A stretch of 34,051 nt of DNA, taken from Acidimicrobiia bacterium. GTDB lineage: Bacteria > Actinomycetota > Acidimicrobiia > Acidimicrobiales > CATQHL01. The stretch spans positions 1 through 34,051 of the forward strand of contig VXXM01000064.1 in the NCBI GenBank assembly GCA_009835395.1, written 5' to 3'. Within the stretch, counting starts at the first letter, position 1; every line of letters begins with the position of its first letter. Of this stretch, positions 24,063 to 31,039 are shown piece after piece. Made by a program: the position numbers and the translations under genes. The notes below the pieces were generated by a model that was given only the letters and a program-made list of their open reading frames with translations, had not been told where the DNA came from and did no database searches.

Positions 24063-25133
24063 ATGGCACAGATCAACGTGGCTATCGCCGGTGTCGGCAA
24101 CTGCGCCTCGTCGCTCGTGCAGGGTGTCGAGTACTACCGCAACGCCGGCGCGGACGAGGAGATCCCCGGCCTGATGCACCCGGTGCTCGGCGGCTACGCC
24201 ATCGGCGACGTTCGCTTCACGGCCGCCTTCGATGTCGACGCCACGAAGGTCGGCGAGGATCTCGCCAAGGCCATCGGGAACGGCCAGAACAACACCGTGG
24301 CGTTCTGCGACGTGCCGACCTCCGGCGTGACCGTGCAGCGCGGCCCCACCCTCGACGGCATCGGGCGATACCTCGCCGACGTTGTCGTGGAGTCGCCCCA
24401 GGCGCCGGTCGACGTCGCCCAGGTGCTGCGCGACACCGACACCCATGTTCTCGTCTCGTACCTCCCGGTGGGATCCGAACAGGCGGCCCGCTTCTACGCG
24501 GAGCAGGCGCTCGAGGCCGGCTGCGCGCTGGTCAATTGCATGCCGGTCTTCATCGCCGGCGACGACGTCTGGGCCGAGCGGTTCCGGCAGCGGGGCGTGC
24601 CGATCGTCGGCGACGACATCAAGTCCCAGGTGGGGGCGACCATCGTGCACCGCAACCTGGTCCGGCTCTTCCAGGACCGCGGGGTGCAGGTGGATCGCAC
24701 CTACCAGCTCAACTTCGGCGGCAACACCGACTTCCTGAACATGCTGGAGCGCGACCGGCTGGAGTCCAAGAAGATCTCCAAGACCCAGGCCGTGACCAGC
24801 CAGCTGGAGTCCGAACTGGCCGGCTCCGACGTGCACGTCGGCCCGTCCGACCACGTGCCCTGGCTCGAGGACCGCAAGTGGTGCCACATCCGCATCGAGG
24901 GCACGACCTTCGGTGACGTGCCGCTGAACGTGGAACTGAAGCTGGAGGTGTGGGACAGCCCCAACTCCGCCGGGGTGGTCATCGACGCCATCCGCTGCGC
25001 CCGCCTGGGCCTCGACCGGGGCATCGGCGGCCCGCTGTACGAGACGTCCGCCTACTTCATGAAGTCGCCGCCGCGCCAGATGCGCGACGAGGACGCCCGC
25101 AACGCCGTCGAAGCCTTCATCGCCGGCTGCTAA
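24063..25133 (+). CDS. ino1: Inositol-3-phosphate synthase (actinobacterial type)
   Basis: Ino1 converts glucose 6-phosphate to inositol 3-phosphate with NAD+ as internal cofactor, feeding phosphatidylinositol, PIMs and possibly mycothiol. The 356-aa product starts [22 protein letters not shown], the NAD-binding loop, and has [29 protein letters not shown] (217-236), KTQAVTS and [13 protein letters not shown], all strongly conserved in the short actinobacterial class. ATG 24063 follows a perfect AGGAGG 6 bases upstream, the best ribosome site in the window. Divergent from a LysR gene. It supports the pimA and patA genes at the window start through the same lipid pathway. Confidence 0.96.
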   Translation: MAQINVAIAGVGNCASSLVQGVEYYRNAGADEEIPGLMHPVLGGYAIGDVRFTAAFDVDATKVGEDLAKAIGNGQNNTVAFCDVPTSGVTVQRGPTLDGIGRYLADVVVESPQAPVDVAQVLRDTDTHVLVSYLPVGSEQAARFYAEQALEAGCALVNCMPVFIAGDDVWAERFRQRGVPIVGDDIKSQVGATIVHRNLVRLFQDRGVQVDRTYQLNFGGNTDFLNMLERDRLESKKISKTQAVTSQLESELAGSDVHVGPSDHVPWLEDRKWCHIRIEGTTFGDVPLNVELKLEVWDSPNSAGVVIDAIRCARLGLDRGIGGPLYETSAYFMKSPPRQMRDEDARNAVEAFIAGC

Positions 25134-25181
25134 CCGCTGTCCGGGCGGGGGTCCGGGGTGCCGCTCTGCTCCTTCCTCTCC

Positions 25182-25205
25182 GCACGCTTCGCAGGCTCAG
25201 CGTGC
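25182..25205 (+). terminator. Possible terminator hairpin after ino1
   Basis: GCACGC (25182-25187) and GCGTGC (25200-25205) form a perfect six-pair stem with a 12-base loop, 50 bases after the ino1 stop. There is no T run. It is the only clear dyad in the 184-base gap between ino1 and pepA. Confidence 0.3.
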
Positions 25206-25265
25206 TCCGCAGGCGTCGCAGCCCGGCCCCCCGATCCCCCGCCCTCGGTTGGGCTTGCTCGCCGC

Positions 25266-25271
25266 TAGCGT
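25266..25271 (+). promoter_or_regulatory. -10 box TAGCGT for pepA
   Basis: TAGCGT within GCTAGCGTGAGTT, the same 13 bases that precede pimA (329-341), lies 46 bases before GTG 25318. Here the mRNA would have a leader with GAGGAGGAG, so initiation is conventional. No clear -35 box. Confidence 0.4.
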
Positions 25272-25317
25272 GAGTTGGCGGCTTCGTCCCGCATTCCGCT
25301 GATAGAGGAGGAGCGCT

Positions 25318-26781
25318 GTGGCTGTTTCCGTGACCCTTGCCTCGACCGTTCCCGCTGGAGCCGGCGTCATCGCCGTCGGCGTTTGCTCCGAGCAGGTCGC
25401 CGCCGAGCCGCACGATCTGGACTGGGCGCTGCTGCGAGATCTCGGCTTCGAGGGCAAGGCGGGGCAGGCGCAGATGGTGGCGGGGCCCGACGGCCGGCCG
25501 GTCGCCGTGGTCGGCATGGGGCCGGCCGCGGACGTCACCCCGGCTGTGATACGGCGCTCGTCGGCGGCGCTGGCGCGACTGGTGCGCCGGCATCGCTGGC
25601 TCGCATCCTCGCTGCTCGACGTCGTGGGCGAAGGTGCCGACCCTCTCGCCGCGGCGCAGGCGCACGCCGAGGGGATCGTGCTCGGGGCCTACGGCTACGA
25701 CGCGTTCAAGTCCGAACCCGAGCCCAACTCTCTGGCGAAGCTGACGGTGATCGGCGGCGGCAGGGAGGTGCGCGAGGCTCTGAGGCTCGGCGCGGCGGTC
25801 GCCGAGGCGGTCTGCTTCGCCCGGGATCTGGTGAACGAGCCCGGCGGGTCGCTGACGCCGGCCAAGTTGGCCGAGCAGGCCCGGGCCATGGCGACCGGTG
25901 GCGACGGCGCCGAACTGGAGATCCAGGTCTGGGAGATGCAGGAGATCGTCGATGCCCGCTTCGGCGGTCTGCTGGGGGTCAACCGCGGCTCGACGCAGCC
26001 GCCTCGATTCGTGGAGATCACCTGGCGTCCTCCCGAGCCCGCCGAGGGGTTCCTGGCCCTCGTCGGCAAGGGGATCACCTTCGACGCCGGGGGGCTCTCC
26101 ATCAAGCCCGCCACCGGCATGGAGACCATGAAGATCGACATGAGCGGCGCCGCCGCCGTCCTGGGCACGATGCAGGTCGTCAAGCGGCTGGCTCCGCCGA
26201 TCAGGGTCACCGGCTACATCCCCATCACCGACAACATGCTGGGGGGCGACGCCACCCGTCCCGGCGACATCCTCACGATCCGCAACGGCAAGACCGTGGA
26301 GGTGCTCAACACCGACGCCGAGGGACGGTTGATCCTTGCGGACGCGCTCTCGCTCGCCAGCGAGGCCCGCCCGGACGCCATCGTGGATCTCGCCACGCTC
26401 ACGGGGGCCTGCATGGTGGCACTGGGAACCAAGGTGGCGGGCCTCATGGGCAACGACGACGGCTGGATCGGTGCCGTGGAGGCGGCGGCGGACCGGGCGG
26501 GAGAGCGGGTCTGGCACCTGCCGCTCCCGGCGGACTACCGCAAGCAGCTCGACTCGCCGGTTGCCGACCTCAAGAACATCGGCAACCGCTGGGGCGGCAC
26601 GCTCACTGCCGCCCTGTTCCTGCAGGAGTTCGTGGCCGAGGGCATCCCCTGGGCCCATCTGGACATCGCCGGGCCGGCTTGGACCGACAGCGTCGACGGC
26701 GAGGCCGCCAAGGGTGGCACCGGCTTCGGCGTGCGCCTGCTCGTGGACCTCATCAGGAACTTCTCGCCGCCCGGCGACTGA
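25318..26781 (+). CDS. pepA: Leucyl aminopeptidase (M17 family)
   Basis: This cytosolic dizinc or dimanganese aminopeptidase trims N-terminal residues from peptides in protein turnover. The 487-aa product has a variable N-terminal domain (1-165) and the M17 catalytic domain: GKGITFDAGGLSIKP with metal and catalytic lysines, MKIDMSGAAAVLG, and the family signature NTDAEGRLILADAL. Length is normal (480-500 aa). GTG 25318 follows GAGGAGGAG at about 5-7 bases. In mycobacteria pepB lies near dlaT-lipB-lipA, matching its place here a few genes downstream of lipBA. Its last 29 bases overlap the end of the opposing gene. Confidence 0.96.
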   Translation: MAVSVTLASTVPAGAGVIAVGVCSEQVAAEPHDLDWALLRDLGFEGKAGQAQMVAGPDGRPVAVVGMGPAADVTPAVIRRSSAALARLVRRHRWLASSLLDVVGEGADPLAAAQAHAEGIVLGAYGYDAFKSEPEPNSLAKLTVIGGGREVREALRLGAAVAEAVCFARDLVNEPGGSLTPAKLAEQARAMATGGDGAELEIQVWEMQEIVDARFGGLLGVNRGSTQPPRFVEITWRPPEPAEGFLALVGKGITFDAGGLSIKPATGMETMKIDMSGAAAVLGTMQVVKRLAPPIRVTGYIPITDNMLGGDATRPGDILTIRNGKTVEVLNTDAEGRLILADALSLASEARPDAIVDLATLTGACMVALGTKVAGLMGNDDGWIGAVEAAADRAGERVWHLPLPADYRKQLDSPVADLKNIGNRWGGTLTAALFLQEFVAEGIPWAHLDIAGPAWTDSVDGEAAKGGTGFGVRLLVDLIRNFSPPGD

Positions 26782-27553
26782 GGCCCTGGCCGCTGCTGAG
26801 AGCGTCCTCGCGGGCAGCGGGCTCACTGGTGTCGGCGTCGACCGCGCTCACCGCCGCCTGTGCCCGGGTGTGCTTCTCGGTGGCCCAGCGGGTGGCCTCG
26901 AAGGCCAGCGCAGGATGGAACTGCCAGGTGTGCAGTTGCCGTTCCACCGAGTCGGGCTCGTCGCCGCACGCCAGCAGCGCCATCGCCAGGTGCCGGGCGC
27001 GCCCCAGCGTTTCGATCTCGGTCGGATCCGATGCCGGGTGTCGTCGCCAGACATCGTGTGCCACACGCAGCTGCGGCGGCAGCCGCTCGGCCATGCGGGC
27101 GGTGAGGTCGGGGAGGCGGACACGGACGAACAGCGTGTTGTGGCGCCCGCGCTGCATCAGACCGAAGCGGCAGCAGCGCTCGAAGGCCCTTTCGAAGGCC
27201 GTCTGGAGCGCGTGACGGCCGCCGAGTCCGATCTCGCCGGCGATCTCCGCGGTGTTCACCAGCACGCCGCTCGGAGCCTCCTCCAGCCGTAGCGCCAGGC
27301 GCCGGATGAGCCAGGTGGACGACGGACCGAGCACGCCCAGCCAGAAGAGTTCCACGTAGGGCGAGCGAGGGTGGTGGCCCCGGTTGGCGTCGGGGCACAG
27401 GTCGTTCCAGGGTTCCACCCAGAGTTCGACGCCACCGGTCCGGCCGTTGGGTGCCGAACGCCGGGCGTGGGGCTGACCGGTCGCATCCGACGGCGCTGGT
27501 GCGTTGGTCGCCGGTACCGGGGCGGGAGGGACGGTGACGAGTGGGGTCTGCAT
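26753..27553 (-). CDS. Conserved actinobacterial unknown, winged-helix-like
   Basis: The 266-aa product has a disordered Pro/Ala N-terminus (1-40), then PYVELFWLGVLGPSSTWLIRRLALRLE (65-91), a likely helix-turn-helix region NTAEIAGEIGLGGRHALQTAFERAFERCCRFGLMQ (100-134) and a wing-like LFVRVRLPDL. RLPPQLRVAHDVWRR and the C-terminal RQLHTWQFHPALAFEA (205-220) follow. I recall similar unnamed proteins across actinobacteria but no assigned function; a DNA-binding regulator is inferred from the pattern. The ATG at 27553 is chosen because AGGAG lies 7 bases upstream; the frame upstream lacks family sequence. The leader carries a hairpin and an inverted repeat. The 3' end overlaps pepA by 29 bases. 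Confidence 0.75.
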   Translation of the reverse strand: MQTPLVTVPPAPVPATNAPAPSDATGQPHARRSAPNGRTGGVELWVEPWNDLCPDANRGHHPRSPYVELFWLGVLGPSSTWLIRRLALRLEEAPSGVLVNTAEIAGEIGLGGRHALQTAFERAFERCCRFGLMQRGRHNTLFVRVRLPDLTARMAERLPPQLRVAHDVWRRHPASDPTEIETLGRARHLAMALLACGDEPDSVERQLHTWQFHPALAFEATRWATEKHTRAQAAVSAVDADTSEPAAREDALSSGQGLSRRAARSS

Positions 27554-27585
27554 TGCGTTGCTCCTGCTGCAAGATTTGGACGCGG

Positions 27586-27601
27586 GGTGCCCATTGGCAC
27601 C
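27586..27601. other. Perfect small hairpin in the leader of the winged-helix gene
   Basis: GGTGCC-CATT-GGCACC is a perfect six-pair dyad lying 33 bases upstream of the minus-strand ATG at 27553. It could be a protein-binding site or an mRNA hairpin. Confidence 0.35.
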
Positions 27602-27620
27602 AAGAAGCTCTACAGTGAGC

Positions 27621-27681
27621 GAATACTCATTGACAACAACATAACTAGGAGAAAGAACTGGACTTGTCAAGGGGTATATTC
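27621..27681. repeat. Imperfect inverted repeat in an AT-rich intergenic region
   Basis: The left arm GAATACTCATTGACAA (27621-27636) and right arm TTGTCAAGGGGTATATTC (27664-27681) are near reverse complements: TTGTCAA, then GNGTAT, then TTC, with two extra bases on the right. The 27-base spacer is AT-rich. The right arm carries the candidate minus-strand -35. A paired operator is the likeliest meaning. Confidence 0.45.
27642..27670 (-). promoter_or_regulatory. Candidate promoter of the winged-helix gene
   Basis: On the minus strand TTGACA (27670-27665) is a perfect -35 and lies 17 bases before TAGTTA (27647-27642), a weak -10. Transcription would start near 27635, about 80 bases before the ATG. 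Confidence 0.4.
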
Positions 27682-27733
27682 AGACGCGCAGGCGTGGGAC
27701 GCGCCGCGCCGGGATCCCTGTACTCGCCCGCCT

Positions 27734-28909
27734 CTAACCGAGGGCCGCGTAGCAGGCCCGCTCGACGCTGTCGAAGAGCCCGAACGTGCGTGGGTCGCCG
27801 AAGGGGAACTGCTGGCTGATGTAGGTGCCCGCCAAGCCGTTCCGCATGTCGATCCAGTAGTACGAGTTGGCCAGGCCCGCCCACATGATCCCGCCCGCCG
27901 GGCGCCCGGTGGGCAGCGGCTCCTCGTTGATCTGGAAGGTCAGTCCCCAGGACTTCTCGATGCCCGGATAGAACTCGACATCGCCGGCCACGCCGGGTAG
28001 CACCGCGGGCAGCGGCACCACCCGCAGGGATCCCATGTTGTTCACCAACATCTGATCCACTGTCTCCGGGCGCAACACCTGCACGCCCTCGCGGCTGCCG
28101 CGACCCAGGATCATCTGCAGGAAGCGGCTGTAGTCCTCCACGGTGCTGTAGAGACCGGCGCCGCCGAGTTGCACCTCGGGCTCCTGGTCGATCTCGAACC
28201 GCATGGCGGCGAGCGCACCGTCGCCGCCGCGGCTGTGGACCGTGGCCAGCCTGGCCCGCATGTCGTCGCTGATCAGGAAAGCAGTGGACTCCATGCCCAG
28301 CGGGCCCAGGAGGTGTCGCTGCAGGTACTCGCCGAGTCGCATCCCCGACGCCGCCTCGACCATCAGCCCGACGTGGTCGATGCTCGTGCCGTAGAGCCAT
28401 CGCTCGCCGGGGTCGTGGAGCGCCGGAGCGTCCAGCGCGGCCCGCCGGCAGGTTCTGATCGTGGGGGTGCCGGTCACCTCGTGGTAGCGGAGCAGGTCCT
28501 CGCTCCAGATCTCGTAGGCGAATCCGGCCGTGTGCGTCAGCAGTTGGCGGAGTGTGACGGGGCTCCGCGCCGGGCGAAGTTGCGGGTTGCCCTCCCCGTC
28601 GAAGCCTTCGAGCACACCGACGGTGCCCAGATGCTCGAGCACCTCGGCGGCGGGCGTGTCGAGGTGGAGCCGACCGCTCTCGACGAGCTGCATCGCGGCG
28701 GCGCCGGTGACCGCCTTGGTCATGGAGGCGATCCAGCACACCGTGTCGGTGCGCATCGGCGCGGCGGTCTCGTCGTCGACGGCCCGAACCCCGGCGGCGG
28801 CCGAGCACAGAACCTCGCCGGGGGAGACGATCTCGGCCACTGCGCCGGCAACGTCGCCACGCGCCGCACCGCCGTCGAGGATCGCCTGGACGTCGTCCTG
28901 CAGTGCCAT
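27734..28909 (-). CDS. Beta-lactamase-family serine hydrolase
   Basis: The 391-aa product belongs to the class C beta-lactamase/EstB-type esterase superfamily. It has the nucleophile motif ASMTKAV (S62, K65), LRQLLTHTAGF, the YxN-position motif as YGTS (Y173), and GGAGLYSTVEDYSRFLQMIL. The usual C-terminal KTG/HxG region reads GIMWAGLANSYYWID, as in many esterases of the group. There is no signal peptide, so it is probably cytosolic and an esterase or transesterase, not an antibiotic-resistance enzyme. ATG at 28909 has GGGAGG 5 bases upstream. It is divergent from the sirtuin gene, with overlapping -10 boxes. Confidence 0.9.
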   Translation of the reverse strand: MALQDDVQAILDGGAARGDVAGAVAEIVSPGEVLCSAAAGVRAVDDETAAPMRTDTVCWIASMTKAVTGAAAMQLVESGRLHLDTPAAEVLEHLGTVGVLEGFDGEGNPQLRPARSPVTLRQLLTHTAGFAYEIWSEDLLRYHEVTGTPTIRTCRRAALDAPALHDPGERWLYGTSIDHVGLMVEAASGMRLGEYLQRHLLGPLGMESTAFLISDDMRARLATVHSRGGDGALAAMRFEIDQEPEVQLGGAGLYSTVEDYSRFLQMILGRGSREGVQVLRPETVDQMLVNNMGSLRVVPLPAVLPGVAGDVEFYPGIEKSWGLTFQINEEPLPTGRPAGGIMWAGLANSYYWIDMRNGLAGTYISQQFPFGDPRTFGLFDSVERACYAALG

Positions 28910-28928
28910 GGGAACCTCCCGCAGCGGC

Positions 28929-28934
28929 AGGATA
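28929..28934 (-). promoter_or_regulatory. -10 box TATCCT for the serine hydrolase gene
   Basis: On the minus strand TATCCT lies 19 bases upstream of the ATG at 28909, with the GGGAGG ribosome site in between. It shares two bases with the plus-strand TAGGGT. Confidence 0.4.
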
Positions 28935-28938
28935 GGGT
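28933..28938 (+). promoter_or_regulatory. -10 box TAGGGT for the sirtuin gene
   Basis: TAGGGT is followed by 9 bases and ATG 28948, so the mRNA would be leaderless or nearly so. No Shine-Dalgarno sequence is present. Confidence 0.45.
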
Positions 28939-28947
28939 CCGCGCCCG

Positions 28948-29745
28948 ATGACCACCGCTCACCTCGCCGAGCCCGTCCGGCTGGCCCGGCAACTCGTGGA
29001 CCGGGCCGAACGCATCGTGGTGCTCACCGGCGCGGGCATCTCCACCGACTCCGGGATCCCCGACTTCCGGGGCCCCCAGGGCGTCTGGACCCGCAATCCG
29101 GCTGCGGAGGCGAAGGCGCACATCGCCAACTACGTGAGCGACCCGGAGGTGCGCAGGGAGGTGTGGCGGCAGCGCCTGGCCGAGCACAGCGTCGAGCGGC
29201 CGCGCCCCAACGCCGGTCACCGGGCGATCGTGACCCTGGAGCGGCGCGAGAAGCTGCACACGCTCATCACCCAGAACGTGGACGGGCTGCACGCCGAGGC
29301 CGGCACCTCTCCGGGCAGGCTGGTGGAGATCCACGGGACGAGGCGGCGGGTCAAGTGCCTGGCTTGCGGCGAGGAGTGGCCCATGGAGCACGCCGTCGAG
29401 CGGCTGAAGGCGGGTGAGGAGGATCCTCCGTGCCACTCCTGCGGGGGCCTGTTGAAGTCTGCGACCGTCTCCTTCGGGCAGAACCTCGTGACGGCCGACC
29501 TCGTGCGGGCGTCGGAGGCGGCGACGGCCTGTGACCTGATGTTGGCGGTGGGCAGCACCCTGCAGGTCTATCCGATCGCCCAGGTGGTGCCTGCCGCCCG
29601 ATCGGCCGGCGCCTCGCTCGTCATCCTGAACCGCGATCCGACGCCCTTCGACGACATCGCCGATGTGGTGCTACACGAGTCCATCAGCGAGGTGCTGCCG
29701 CTGATGGTGCGGGCCGCGGCGGCGGGGCTCGGCGACGATTCCTGA
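28948..29745 (+). CDS. NAD-dependent protein deacylase, Sir2 family
   Basis: Sirtuins remove acyl groups from protein lysines using NAD+; bacterial CobB-type enzymes act on acetyl-CoA synthetase and other metabolic proteins. The 265-aa product has VLTGAGISTDSGIPDFRGPQG (25-45), the TQNVDGLH block (108-115), catalytic H129 in EIHGT, a zinc knuckle of C137, C140, C162 and C165, and VGSTLQVYPIAQ near the end. It is a single-domain sirtuin, so the defence-associated multi-domain Sir2 proteins are not a good match. It stands alone between a divergent hydrolase and moeB-like gene. Confidence 0.94.
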   Translation: MTTAHLAEPVRLARQLVDRAERIVVLTGAGISTDSGIPDFRGPQGVWTRNPAAEAKAHIANYVSDPEVRREVWRQRLAEHSVERPRPNAGHRAIVTLERREKLHTLITQNVDGLHAEAGTSPGRLVEIHGTRRRVKCLACGEEWPMEHAVERLKAGEEDPPCHSCGGLLKSATVSFGQNLVTADLVRASEAATACDLMLAVGSTLQVYPIAQVVPAARSAGASLVILNRDPTPFDDIADVVLHESISEVLPLMVRAAAAGLGDDS

Positions 29746-29754
29746 CTAACTTGG

Positions 29755-29760
29755 TAGACT
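29755..29760 (+). promoter_or_regulatory. -10 box TAGACT for the rhodanese-MoeB gene
   Basis: TAGACT lies 49 bases before ATG 29810, just after the sirtuin stop. The leader of about 43 bases carries GGGG-ATCAG-CCCC, a small four-pair hairpin, and the AAGGAG ribosome site. No clear -35 box. Confidence 0.4.
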
Positions 29761-29809
29761 TTTGAGCGGTGGGGGATCAGCCCCTCCGAAGCCTCAAGGA
29801 GCCGAAGCG

Positions 29810-30988
<1,179 letters not shown>

Positions 30989-30999
30989 CATCGCGGCCG

Positions 31000-31021
31000 G
31001 CGCCCGGCAACGTCCGGGTGC
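31000..31021. terminator. Bidirectional terminator-like hairpin
   Basis: GCGCCCGG (31000-31007) pairs with CCGGGTGC (31014-31021) through eight pairs, one a G-T wobble, around a six-base loop. It fills the 51-base gap between two convergent genes. There is no T run, common in GC-rich genomes. Confidence 0.5.
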
Positions 31022-31039
31022 GGCGACTGCGGGACGGCG

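Noticed and set aside
27734-28909. Beta-lactamase-family gene as an antibiotic-resistance gene
   Set aside because: There is no signal peptide, and the active-site context (YGTS, WAGLANSYYW) is closer to EstB-like esterases.
28948-29745. Sir2 gene as part of an anti-phage defence system
   Set aside because: It is a short, zinc-containing, single-domain CobB-type sirtuin, and its neighbours are metabolic; no Argonaute, SLOG, TIR or nuclease partner is present.
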